Shown here piece by piece: positions 34,680 to 43,874 of a stretch of 64,000 nt of DNA. The position numbers and the translations under genes are program-made. Within the stretch, counting starts at the first letter, position 1. The number at the start of each line of letters is the position of its first letter. Origin of the DNA: an alpha proteobacterium HIMB114 (GTDB taxonomy: Bacteria > Pseudomonadota > Alphaproteobacteria > Pelagibacterales > Pelagibacteraceae); contig ADAC02000001.1 of assembly GCA_000163555.2 (NCBI GenBank), forward strand, positions 558,001 to 622,000, written 5' to 3'. Below the pieces are notes generated by a model, which saw only the letters and a program-made list of their open reading frames with translations, made no database searches and had not been told where the DNA came from.

Positions 34680-35051
34680 ATGAATTGGTCAATTTTAAAA
34701 ACCAAGTTTTTTTTACGTGTTTATCTTATGGTAACTTTTTCTTGCATGGTCAATATGGTTTCAGGGAAAATTTTACTAATTTCGATGAAACATTTTATAA
34801 TTGCTTCCAAAGTAGGATTGGTATGTGCCGGAGGCTTTGCATTAGTTACCTTGCTAACTTCTAAACTTATGCAGAATAAATATTTTTTAGCAGGGTACGT
34901 TTTTTTAGCTACTGGGGTGATTGATTATTTTACTCATCCAACACATTTTGGAGCTCACTACACTGAAGCGGTTACAACTGGACTTGGAGCAGCTTTAATA
35001 TCTATTATAGTTTCTTTTATTTTAGATAAAAAAAATCAGCCAACTGCCTGA
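34680..35051 (+). CDS. Small membrane protein, unknown
   Basis: This protein has up to 123 residues and three hydrophobic segments (about 38-60, 67-87, 95-115). The motif DYFTHPTHFGAHYTEAV lies between the second and third. The start is uncertain: ATGs at 34680, 34728 and 34785 are all in frame and none has a good ribosome-binding site. The first leaves only 25 bp to the divergent fimT. The 3' end overlaps the convergent pilC stop by 16 bp. No family is recognised. Confidence 0.6.
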   Translation: MNWSILKTKFFLRVYLMVTFSCMVNMVSGKILLISMKHFIIASKVGLVCAGGFALVTLLTSKLMQNKYFLAGYVFLATGVIDYFTHPTHFGAHYTEAVTTGLGAALISIIVSFILDKKNQPTA

Positions 35052-36319
35052 CCCACGCTGAATATTGGAAGGTACAAGGCCACCATCAACAAACCAATAA
35101 TAGCACCAATCACCACAATCATTAAAGGTTCGATGATTGATGATAAAGCGGCAACAACACCATCAAATTCTTCTTCGTAATATACAGCAATAGATTTAAA
35201 CATTTCTTCCATATTTCCTGTTTTTTCACCAACCGCCGTAAGTTGGGATAAAGCTAGTGGAAATACATGTGTTTCATTTTTCAATAGTTCTGACAACGTT
35301 TGACCAGTTACAATTTTTTTTGAAATTCTCTCTATAGCATATGCAAAAACTAAATTAGTTGTGACTGTTTGAGCAATTCTTAAAGTTTCTATAATGCTTA
35401 CACCAGCTCTTGTTAGGTTTTCCATAATCATACACATTCTGGAAACTGTAGACTTGATAATTAAATCTCCAAATAAAGGAAATTTTAAAAATCTTTTGTG
35501 CATCATGTGCCTAAAACTTTCGATGTTATTGTATAAAAATTTGTAAATAAATCTGACCACAAAAATGGTGATTGCAATTCTTAATATATTACCTCCATCT
35601 GCAATAAACCGACTTGCATCTACTATAATTAAAGTTGGACCAGGTAATTTAACTCCCATATTTGCATACATCTTTTCAAAGACTGGAACTACTTTCCATA
35701 ACATGAATATGGTAATTGTAGTTGCAACTGTAAGAAGCATGATTGGGTAAAAAAGAGCGCTTTTAATACCAGATTTAATTTTTTGATTTTTTTCTAAAAG
35801 TTCAACTAGCTTAATTAAAAATTCATCTAACTTACCACTAGCTTCTCCTGCTGAAATCATATTAATATATATATTATCAAAAATTTTTGGATGTTTTTTA
35901 AAAGCATCTGTTAAATTCATTCCAGAATTTAAATCTTTAACAATATTATGAGCTGTCATTTTCATTTTCATATGAACAGTTTGATCTCTAATCATCATGA
36001 TAGACTCTAAAATTGGAAGGCCAGCCTTAATCATAGTTGATACTTTTTTAGTAAATTGAAGTAGTTCTTTCGCTGGAACAGTCGCCCAAGGTCCAAAATT
36101 TAAATAAATCTGACCACCTTTAAAAATAATTGGCGCATTACTTACTGGAATATCAACAATCTCGTTAGTTTTATTTTTACTTGCAGTTGCTTTTTTTATT
36201 CCAGTTACAATAATTTTTTTTTGTCGAAGAGCTAAAGAAGCTGCTTTTAGGTCCGAAGCGTTAATCTCTCCATTAACCCTTTTTCCAGCCTGAACACCTG
36301 AGTATGCAAATGTTGCCAT
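35036..36319 (-). CDS. pilC: Type IV pilus platform protein PilC/GspF
   Basis: PilC is the polytopic inner-membrane platform that PilB and PilT turn during pilus extension and retraction. The 427-residue protein has the N-terminal FAYSGVQAGKRVNGEI segment and two T2SSF domains, marked by FTKKVSTMIKAGLPILESI around residue 86 and MCMIMENLTRAGVSIIETLRIA around 295. Hydrophobic helices lie at about 190-215 and 395-420. It starts three bases after pilB. It is the last gene of the pilMN-P-Q-B-C operon. Confidence 0.96.
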   Translation of the reverse strand: MATFAYSGVQAGKRVNGEINASDLKAASLALRQKKIIVTGIKKATASKNKTNEIVDIPVSNAPIIFKGGQIYLNFGPWATVPAKELLQFTKKVSTMIKAGLPILESIMMIRDQTVHMKMKMTAHNIVKDLNSGMNLTDAFKKHPKIFDNIYINMISAGEASGKLDEFLIKLVELLEKNQKIKSGIKSALFYPIMLLTVATTITIFMLWKVVPVFEKMYANMGVKLPGPTLIIVDASRFIADGGNILRIAITIFVVRFIYKFLYNNIESFRHMMHKRFLKFPLFGDLIIKSTVSRMCMIMENLTRAGVSIIETLRIAQTVTTNLVFAYAIERISKKIVTGQTLSELLKNETHVFPLALSQLTAVGEKTGNMEEMFKSIAVYYEEEFDGVVAALSSIIEPLMIVVIGAIIGLLMVALYLPIFSVGQAVG

Positions 36320-36322
36320 AAA

Positions 36323-38068
36323 TTATGTAACTAATATCCTTGAATATTCATGGATATCAATTACTCCGCTTTTAATGAAACCGCGACCAATATCTTGCAT
36401 GGTTTTAAAACCACCTTTTACAGCAACCTCTAGGAGTTCATCACCCCTAGCATCTCTTAAAATTGCAGATTCCAATTCAGGCGTTTTTTTTAAAACTTCA
36501 TAGATTCCTTGACGACCTTTGTAGCCAGTGTTGTTACACTCTCCACAACCTTGTCCTCTTTTAGCTTTAAATGTTGATAGTTCTTCTTGTTTAAAACCTA
36601 GTTTTAATAAACTTGGCTCAGTAGCCTGATCATCTTCAACTAAACAACTTTGGCATGACTTTCTTGCAAGACGCTGAGCAACAATAAGGGTTAATGCAGA
36701 CGCAACCATAAAATTTGGAACACCCATATTTGTCAGTCTTACTACAGTTGATACAGCGTCATTGGTATGAAGCGTACTTAGAAGTAAATGACCAGTCAAC
36801 GCTGCTTTAATTGCAATATTTACAGTATTTTTATCCCTAATCTCTCCAACTAGTATAACTTCTGGATCTTGTCTTAAGAAAGATTTTAAAATGCTTTCAA
36901 AAGTTAATCCAATTTCTTCATTGGCTTGGACTTGGCCCACACCTTTTAGATAAAACTCAACAGGATCTTCTGCAGTCATGATATTTTTTCCAGGACTATT
37001 AATTTTTTTAATACAGCCATAAAGCGTTGTACTTTTACCACTTCCTGTTGGTCCGGTTACAAGTACCATTCCTTGTGGCGCGGTTATTGCACTCACTAAA
37101 TTTTTATAATCTTCTGGATCAAGTCCTATCTGTTCAAGACCAAGATCAGGGCCAGCTGCAAGTAAACGCATAACAACTCGCTCACCTTCTTTTGCTGGAA
37201 GACAAGAAAATCTTACATCAATATCTTCATCATCTGCACTTTTGGGTTTTGGATTTTTAAATTGTAATTTACCATCTTGGGGTAAACGCCTTTCAGAAAT
37301 ATCACATCCCGCCATGATTTTAAGTCTGGTAATTATGGCATTATAATTTTCCATTAAAAAACTAGTAAACTGAGATTGCTCTTGTAATACTCCATCTTTT
37401 CTAAAACGAATTCTAGCTTCGCCTCGTCTATAAGGCTCGATATGAATATCTGAAGTACCTGTATTAAAAGATTCTAATAATATTGCATCAACAAAAGATA
37501 CTACATCACCTTCGCCAGGCTTTACTCCTCTTGCACCTGGTATTTTAATACCTTGAGCCATAGGTTTAGGTTTTGTGGCAGATTGATCTGGTCCACCTGT
37601 AGACTTTAAAGCCTCAACAACTACTTTAAACTTTTTCGCACTTTCAATATTTGAAGGTTTGGCAACATAAATTTCTATGTTACAACCAGTCATACTTTTC
37701 ATCTTGCTTGATAATGTTGATTTGGTTGGATCAAAAATCGCAACTTTCAAAATTTTTCCAACTAAATCAAATGGTATTATTTCATTTTGTTGAATAAAAT
37801 CTTTTGGTAATTTTGCTAACGCTTCTTTTTTTACAGTTTGTTCAGTTAACTGAATTTTCCTTAATGCATAATTTCTTGAAATTGCCGCTACAATATCATC
37901 TTCTGTAATTTTTTTGTCTTCAATTAAATAATGCAAAATTCCAAGTGGTACTTTGCCATTTCCATCGTGTTTTTTCTTGGCCTCTGCAATCATTGGATCA
38001 GATAATTTACCCATAGTTTTTAGAAGGGCAGAAACTTTTAAACTTATTTCAGGAGTAATTGATGGCAT
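36323..38068 (-). CDS. pilB: Type IV pilus extension ATPase PilB/GspE
   Basis: This 581-residue assembly ATPase has an N-terminal MshEN-type domain (about 1-150), Walker A GPTGSGKST (339-347), the Asp box TAEDPVE, Walker B ILVGEIRD and His box STLHTND. A four-cysteine zinc site near the C terminus has CQSC and CGEC in GCGECNNTGYKGRQGIYEVL. It powers pilin polymerisation at the inner membrane. The N-terminal domain type can bind cyclic di-GMP in some relatives, but the conserved RLGxxL motif is degraded here. Confidence 0.96.
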   Translation of the reverse strand: MPSITPEISLKVSALLKTMGKLSDPMIAEAKKKHDGNGKVPLGILHYLIEDKKITEDDIVAAISRNYALRKIQLTEQTVKKEALAKLPKDFIQQNEIIPFDLVGKILKVAIFDPTKSTLSSKMKSMTGCNIEIYVAKPSNIESAKKFKVVVEALKSTGGPDQSATKPKPMAQGIKIPGARGVKPGEGDVVSFVDAILLESFNTGTSDIHIEPYRRGEARIRFRKDGVLQEQSQFTSFLMENYNAIITRLKIMAGCDISERRLPQDGKLQFKNPKPKSADDEDIDVRFSCLPAKEGERVVMRLLAAGPDLGLEQIGLDPEDYKNLVSAITAPQGMVLVTGPTGSGKSTTLYGCIKKINSPGKNIMTAEDPVEFYLKGVGQVQANEEIGLTFESILKSFLRQDPEVILVGEIRDKNTVNIAIKAALTGHLLLSTLHTNDAVSTVVRLTNMGVPNFMVASALTLIVAQRLARKSCQSCLVEDDQATEPSLLKLGFKQEELSTFKAKRGQGCGECNNTGYKGRQGIYEVLKKTPELESAILRDARGDELLEVAVKGGFKTMQDIGRGFIKSGVIDIHEYSRILVT

Positions 38069-38094
38069 GTTGAAAATATAAAGATTTAGCTAAT

Positions 38095-39729
38095 TTATAC
38101 AATATTAGCAGTAACAAATATTAACAGCTGAGATTTGGTATCGCTTTTAGTCTTCTTTTTAAAAAACTCACCCAAAACAGGAATTCTATGCAGTAAAGGT
38201 ACAAATATAATATCGTCTTGTTTTGTATTTTTGTAAACTCCACCTAAAATAGCAACATCTCCATTATTTAACACCACCGTTGAAGTAACATTCTCCGTAT
38301 TTTTAGGTGTGTTAGCATCTGTTCCTCCCTGGCCAAGAGAATCGTTCGCTAGAGAAATTTGTAATCGTACCTTATCGCCAACAATTGTTGGAGTTACTCC
38401 AAAATTTAATGTGAAATCTAAAGTTTCAAAACCACCTGCATCCCCTCCAGAAGCAGGGACTGATCTTACTTGCTGGGTACCTTGACTAATGGTTGCCTGT
38501 TGGCCATCTATTGCAAAAATCTTTGGATTAGAAATAGTTTCGGAATTTGTATCAGATACTGATGCGGCTATAGTTGCTGATAACAAAGCTCGACCAATAC
38601 TTCCAATAATTAGTGTTCCTCCTTGCAAAGTTGGAGCGGTTAAAGATGTATCAGCACTCGGACTTGGTGTTCCAACTTCTAATTGGTTACCCTGGGGATT
38701 AGTTGCACCAATTATAGTTCCGATACCGCTTTGATTACCTCCTCTAAAATCTCCAGCTGCAGTCGAGCTTATCATCTCTAAATTTGCATCAAACTTTTTT
38801 GCAAATCCATCTTCGGCATTCACTATAAAAGCTTCAATCATGACTGATTTACGTTCAATATCAATTTTATCTAAAAGTTTTTCAGTTTGATCCAACTGTT
38901 GTTTAGTTCCAGTAATAATTAGTTGATTATTAATAGCATCATTTGTTACTGATAAACCATCAACTACAGCATTTAAACTTGCAATTAAATCCTGTGATGT
39001 TTGATTAAAAACTTTAAAAATTTCTGTAGAGGTTTCTTCTTCTACAGATTGAGTTTCGGTTCCAGTTGCATCTGTAGCTGAGCTGGCTGGTGCAGTTGAT
39101 ACACTATCATTTCCAAGAGACTCTAAATTTTTATTTATTGTATTTGTGTTATCAATATTTTGTTTTTCTAAATCTATAAATTTCTTTTTCGTATGCACTC
39201 TTAACATTCTAGATGATTGATCATGTAACATTACAAGATTATTCATTTCCAGAATTGCATAAACCGCTGAACCCCATTTAATATCTTGAAAGTCAACTGT
39301 GATATTTCCGCTTACCTCATCTCCAATGATGAGGTTTCTTTTTACAATACTAGAAAATAATTTAAGGGCCGATCTGATACTCATTGAGTCAAACTTCAAA
39401 GTTACAGGAATTGTCTCAAGAGTTTTGATTGGTAAATTTAAATCAATAATATCTTTTGGCCCTGAAGAAACTTCAGTGACCGAAGGCTGATCTATAGGAA
39501 TTCTTCTTTTTGAAGTTGCTTTCTTTTTAGATTTAAACGAATTAACCTGCTTTAAAAACTCGTCTGAATTTTTCTTTAATTCTTTAATTGAATTCTTTAC
39601 ATCAAAATTTTCAATGTCTTGCTTAGTTGTTTTATCATCTCTTTTAGAGGCCATATCAGGTCTCTTTTTTCCGCAAGAAGCTGTAAAAATCAAAAGTACG
39701 GATAAAGTTAAAACAAAAATTTTCCTCAT
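38095..39729 (-). CDS. pilQ: Outer-membrane secretin PilQ/MshL
   Basis: This secretin (544 aa) forms the outer-membrane pore for the pilus. It appears to be a lipoprotein: signal sequence with lipobox TASC at about 16-19. Residues 105-175 are an STN/N0-type domain (SIRSALKLFSSIVKRNLIIG, SGNITVDFQDIKW). An N1-type KH-like domain follows (FKVFNQTSQDLIASL). The secretin beta-domain runs from about 290 to the end, with VMIEAFIVNAED, SNPKIFAIDGQQA, VVLNNGDVAILGG and VPLLHRIPVLGEFF. It lacks the AMIN domains of large PilQ proteins, so it is MshL-like. It is coupled to the upstream gene by TAATG. Confidence 0.93.
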   Translation of the reverse strand: MRKIFVLTLSVLLIFTASCGKKRPDMASKRDDKTTKQDIENFDVKNSIKELKKNSDEFLKQVNSFKSKKKATSKRRIPIDQPSVTEVSSGPKDIIDLNLPIKTLETIPVTLKFDSMSIRSALKLFSSIVKRNLIIGDEVSGNITVDFQDIKWGSAVYAILEMNNLVMLHDQSSRMLRVHTKKKFIDLEKQNIDNTNTINKNLESLGNDSVSTAPASSATDATGTETQSVEEETSTEIFKVFNQTSQDLIASLNAVVDGLSVTNDAINNQLIITGTKQQLDQTEKLLDKIDIERKSVMIEAFIVNAEDGFAKKFDANLEMISSTAAGDFRGGNQSGIGTIIGATNPQGNQLEVGTPSPSADTSLTAPTLQGGTLIIGSIGRALLSATIAASVSDTNSETISNPKIFAIDGQQATISQGTQQVRSVPASGGDAGGFETLDFTLNFGVTPTIVGDKVRLQISLANDSLGQGGTDANTPKNTENVTSTVVLNNGDVAILGGVYKNTKQDDIIFVPLLHRIPVLGEFFKKKTKSDTKSQLLIFVTANIV

Positions 39730-40991
39730 TATCTAAATAAATCCTCTACGTTCGTAATTGAGTTTTCTTCGCTTGAAGCTGACTCTTGCGTCGATGGTGT
39801 TTGGGCTGCAGATGATGCTTCAGAACCTGGCTCAGCCGAAGTTTCTCCAGTTGGAGTAGCTGCAGTGCCTGTTGAAGAAGGTGCAGTAGGTACTTGGGGT
39901 ATTGATGCAACTTGATTTACAATTGGTGCATTAATTTGAAATGAAAACTCTTCATAATTTTCTAAAACTTTCATTTCGTGGTTTGTGATTTTAACAATCT
40001 TACCACCGTTTTTCCCTAACTTATCTCCTTCTCTAACCATAAATTGATTTCCACGAATTTCAATAATTGCTAAATTTTTTGGATTAATTGTATAATTTAA
40101 TAAACCTCTTTTTGTTTTCATGATTTCTACATTTAAAACCGGGTTCACAAAGATAGGTATTTTTACATATTGTCCTTTATTCAATTTATCATTTCTCGAA
40201 AGGTTATTTATTTTTAAAACTTCCTTCTTGGTTCTGTTAAATTTTTTGGAAATTTGCTCTATAGTTTCCTCGGAATTAGTTCTGTAAACATAAAAAGGTA
40301 ACAACAATTTCTCACCTAATTGAAGTTCATCACCAGGCATCAAATTATTAAAACCAATTAAATCTTTTAATTCTAAACTATAAATTTCAGCAATCATTCC
40401 TAAAGATTGACCTTTTTGAACTTTATGTACTCTTGCAGGTAAAGTTATTCTGGTTCCCATAATAAGTTTTGAACCTGGAACAATTGAATTTGCGATTTTT
40501 AATTCTTGAGACGCATAACCATATCTTGCTGCAATACTTTCGATGGTATCATTTTGGTTAACAATATGAGTAGTTTTTATGTTTCCATAATCAACTTTTT
40601 GAGCCGATCCTTCTCTATTGAACGCAACCATATTTAAATCTTGAGCTGTATTAAGGGCTGTTCCTTTTAATGTATACTCAACTAAATCGTAAGCAATTAA
40701 TGGATTAGGCGCTAATATATTTCCAATCGGTTCAAGCTTGCTTAACACAGGTTGTGAAACAGGTTGCTGTACTTGACTTACGGGAATTTCAGTTTGAGAA
40801 ACTGTCTTTTCCTGAGTGGCATCATTATTTTCTGCTGATTTTTCTTTGTTGTTTTCATCTTCACTTGATGCCTGATTAAGCTCGCTGCCATCACCCAAAC
40901 TTCTTGTAAAAGGGTCCTCTACATTCGCGAGTAAAGCTTTGCTTGAAAATATAAATGTAATAAAAAATAGTAATAAAATTTTTTTAATCAT
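39729..40991 (-). CDS. PilP-like protein with three LysM repeats
   Basis: This 420-residue exported protein has a signal peptide of about 22 residues and a low-complexity linker to 80. A short PilP-like stretch, IAYDLVEYTLKGTAL, is at about 99-113. Three LysM units follow at about 141-186, 188-233 and 236-281 (IVNQNDTIESIAARYG, HKVQKGQSLGMIAEIY, TNSEETIEQISKKF). Residues about 305-350 then fit the PilP core, with NQFMVREGDKLGKNGGKIVKI. A Pro/Ala/Ser/Thr-rich tail completes it. PilP links PilN/PilO to the secretin; the LysM units should grip peptidoglycan. It lies between the PilMN fusion and the secretin, where pilP normally sits. Confidence 0.75.
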   Translation of the reverse strand: MIKKILLLFFITFIFSSKALLANVEDPFTRSLGDGSELNQASSEDENNKEKSAENNDATQEKTVSQTEIPVSQVQQPVSQPVLSKLEPIGNILAPNPLIAYDLVEYTLKGTALNTAQDLNMVAFNREGSAQKVDYGNIKTTHIVNQNDTIESIAARYGYASQELKIANSIVPGSKLIMGTRITLPARVHKVQKGQSLGMIAEIYSLELKDLIGFNNLMPGDELQLGEKLLLPFYVYRTNSEETIEQISKKFNRTKKEVLKINNLSRNDKLNKGQYVKIPIFVNPVLNVEIMKTKRGLLNYTINPKNLAIIEIRGNQFMVREGDKLGKNGGKIVKITNHEMKVLENYEEFSFQINAPIVNQVASIPQVPTAPSSTGTAATPTGETSAEPGSEASSAAQTPSTQESASSEENSITNVEDLFR

Positions 40992-40993
40992 AA

Positions 40994-42748
40994 TTATTTT
41001 TTCTTAATAATTTTATCTAACACCTTAAAGTTATCAAATTTCTCACCTTCTATCGGTGCCATAGCAATAGTTGCTGAGAATTTTTTTGTAATATCTTCAT
41101 TAGGCAAAGTCTTTGGAGCGCTCTTTCCTTTTTCACTATAAAGAATAGTTCTGTCTTGTTCAGTGAAATTAGTAACGTTATTTACTTTTGCTTCTTTTAC
41201 AATTTCAGCTGCAGAAAACTTATCAATCATTTGAATGATGGACTGATCATCTTTAGCAACACCGTCTATTTCAACTCGTCTTTTGTCATTAATTTCAAAT
41301 TTTGTTAATCTTACATTTTCTGGAACATTTGAAGATAAAGATGCTATTAATTCAGCAGTCGTTTTTTTATTTTCACCAAAATAATTTGAGGTGCTGACTT
41401 GTCCAGTTATCTTTCCAACTTTACCCTGGAAAGCTTGGACAAGCTGTTCCTTAGATTGAACATCTTGTGTTATTCCAGCTAATTTAGAAATTTCCGACGA
41501 ATTATCTAAAATTGTAAAAAGACTTCCGACAACTAAATGAATGCTTCCAAAGAAAAATATTAAAAAACTTATCACATAACAATATTTAGAAAATGAATTT
41601 GCTTTTCTATTGATTTTTAATTGGTCGGCTCTTGGAATTAAATTGAAATCATACATCTGATTTTCATTAACGACATTATAAGCATTTAATTTTCTTATTC
41701 CCGCACCAATACAATTAATTATTTTTGATTTATTTGGTAAAGCATCTAAATATTTTTTTTCATCATCTCCAAATGTAATACTTTCTTCAGGATCGTAAGT
41801 TTTAATAACTACTTCCCCAAATTGTTTCTCTAATCCAGCAAAAAGATTTTTTGTTTTAGGTTTGTCCGTTACAACATTTACTAAAGAAATTGGTTCACAT
41901 TCATACTGAGTTTCAAACTCAACTAAGCCTTGTTTAATTTGTGATGCGAGACGATCAAAAATCTCATCCCAAAATTCAGTTGTAACATCTTCAATATCCT
42001 CAATCGTATCTAAAAGCACCTGATCTGCTTCAACGATATTAATATCTGAAATATTCAAACCTTTATTCGAACAAACAGTTAAATAACTATTATCTTTACT
42101 GTAATTAAAAATAGCAACAGGACTATCAAATCCTTCTTTTCCAAGTGAAGCGTATAGTGCATTTATTTGAGATGCAGGATTAATGTCTATGATAATTGGA
42201 TTAAGTCCTGCTAATCTGAAAATATTAACATAAGCTTCAACTAATTTTTTTTCAATTGTAACTAAAGCAACATTCATAACGCCTAATTCTTCATTAGATG
42301 AAATGATTTGATAACTTGTTTCAAACTCCTCTAAAGTCTCAGGTGTTTCATCAAACTGTTCCCAAAAGCCCCCAAGACTAACTGTCTCTGCTAAATCTTT
42401 TGGATCCATAAGCGGAATTTGAAGATTATAAAAAGTTGTGCTTAATTTATCTAAAGTAATCGCAACATCTTTAGTTTTCGTATCAATAGAATCTAAGCAG
42501 TTTTTTATTTGATCACTCAGATAAGTTGATGCTGAATAAATATCTTGATCTTTTCCAATTCCTGCAATTTGTTGATAGGTATAATCTTTTACCTGCCAAA
42601 TTTTTTTCTTATAAACAAGTTCGATTAATTGAATCTCGTTATCTTTAAACGCAACGCCTAAAATTTTTTCTCCATTTAATGAGATTTTTCCTAATTTTTG
42701 AAAAATAGGTTCTAAATTTTTATTTAATAGTTCAGTTATGTTAGCCAT
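40994..42748 (-). CDS. PilM-PilN fusion protein
   Basis: This protein has 584 residues. The first 360 or so look like the actin-like cytoplasmic PilM, containing KILGVAFKDNEIQLIEL, AITLDKLSTTFYNLQIP, LAGLNPIIIDINPASQ and a terminal CIGAGIRKLN. At about 370 comes the PilN start motif YDFNLIPRAD, then a membrane helix (about 388-412), a short coiled coil, and the PilN periplasmic domain with LIASLSSNVPENVRLTKFEINDKRRVEIDG. Fusing the two resembles GspL of type II secretion. It heads the leftward PilP-PilQ-PilB-PilC operon, with divergent pilT 137 bp away. Confidence 0.85.
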   Translation of the reverse strand: MANITELLNKNLEPIFQKLGKISLNGEKILGVAFKDNEIQLIELVYKKKIWQVKDYTYQQIAGIGKDQDIYSASTYLSDQIKNCLDSIDTKTKDVAITLDKLSTTFYNLQIPLMDPKDLAETVSLGGFWEQFDETPETLEEFETSYQIISSNEELGVMNVALVTIEKKLVEAYVNIFRLAGLNPIIIDINPASQINALYASLGKEGFDSPVAIFNYSKDNSYLTVCSNKGLNISDINIVEADQVLLDTIEDIEDVTTEFWDEIFDRLASQIKQGLVEFETQYECEPISLVNVVTDKPKTKNLFAGLEKQFGEVVIKTYDPEESITFGDDEKKYLDALPNKSKIINCIGAGIRKLNAYNVVNENQMYDFNLIPRADQLKINRKANSFSKYCYVISFLIFFFGSIHLVVGSLFTILDNSSEISKLAGITQDVQSKEQLVQAFQGKVGKITGQVSTSNYFGENKKTTAELIASLSSNVPENVRLTKFEINDKRRVEIDGVAKDDQSIIQMIDKFSAAEIVKEAKVNNVTNFTEQDRTILYSEKGKSAPKTLPNEDITKKFSATIAMAPIEGEKFDNFKVLDKIIKKK

Positions 42749-42884
42749 CTCTATTTAAAAACAAATCAACTATGCGTTGTAAATGTAACATTAGTTAATT
42801 AGTGTTTATTTTCAATGCTTTTATTGGTAATGCTAGATTCTTGAGACTCAAATTAATGTTGTTAATCAAAGGTTTTAGACTGTC

Positions 42885-43874
42885 ATGTTAGAAGACTTAC
42901 TTCGGGACTTACCTAAGCAATACGACTTATCCGATATTCATATCAGATCGAATCAACCCATCGCGATAAGAGAAAATGGTGAAATAAAAGTTTTTAATGA
43001 AAACGTAATTAGAAGAGAAGATCTAGAAAGTTATTGGAAAAAAGCGTTAGATAAATCTCAATTTGATTACTTAATCAATAATGGAGATTTAGATTTTGCA
43101 ATTGTTGTTGATGGACAAAGATTTCGTGCCAACGGTTATTATTGTTCTTATGGACCAAGTATGGTGCTTAGAAAAATTGTAACTGAAATTCCTGATATTA
43201 ATAAACTTGGACTACCTGAAGCGGCACATGTTGCTATCACTCATAAGACAGGTTTAGTTTTAGTTACAGGTCAAACAGGATCTGGTAAATCAACTTCGCT
43301 TGCTGCAATGATTGATCAAATCAATTCAAACCGTGCAGAAAATATTATTACCATTGAAGATCCGATAGAATTTGTTCACCCTGCAAAGAAAAGTATTATT
43401 TCGCAAAGGGAAGTTGGAAAAGATACAGGTAGCTTTGCACGAGCATTAAAATCTGCACTAAGACAAGATCCTGATGTTATTCTTGTGGGTGAGATGAGAG
43501 ATTTGGAAACTATTTCTTTAGCATTAACTGCTGCCGAAACAGGTCACTTAGTTTTTGGAACATTACACGCAAGTAATGCAGGATCAACTATTACAAGAAT
43601 ACTTGACGTATTTCCTGCTGCACAAAAAACTCAAGCTCAAACTATGCTTGCGGGATCAATTAGACTAGTAATGTCTCAACAATTATTAAAAAGAAAAGGT
43701 GGTGGAAGAATAGGTTGTCATGAAATTATGACAGGGACACCAGCAATAAGAAATTTAATTCGTGAAGGAAAAGTTGAACAAATTCCATCTACACTTCAAA
43801 CATCTGCAAAAGATGGGATGTTTACTATGGAAAAATGTTTAGAAGGCCTCAAACAAAAAGGTCTAGTTGAATAA
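42885..43874 (+). CDS. pilT: Type IV pilus retraction ATPase PilT
   Basis: This 329-residue hexameric ATPase disassembles the pilus. Walker A is GQTGSGKST (about 128-136), the Asp box IEDPIEFVH, Walker B ILVGEMRD and His box GTLHASNAGST. The C-terminal AIRNLIREGK is the PilT-specific retraction motif (AIRNLIRE), which separates it from PilB. It is transcribed divergently from the pilMN operon, so the shared 136-bp gap probably holds promoters for both. Presence of pilT makes this a retractable, T4a/MSHA-like pilus. Confidence 0.96.
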   Translation: MLEDLLRDLPKQYDLSDIHIRSNQPIAIRENGEIKVFNENVIRREDLESYWKKALDKSQFDYLINNGDLDFAIVVDGQRFRANGYYCSYGPSMVLRKIVTEIPDINKLGLPEAAHVAITHKTGLVLVTGQTGSGKSTSLAAMIDQINSNRAENIITIEDPIEFVHPAKKSIISQREVGKDTGSFARALKSALRQDPDVILVGEMRDLETISLALTAAETGHLVFGTLHASNAGSTITRILDVFPAAQKTQAQTMLAGSIRLVMSQQLLKRKGGGRIGCHEIMTGTPAIRNLIREGKVEQIPSTLQTSAKDGMFTMEKCLEGLKQKGLVE

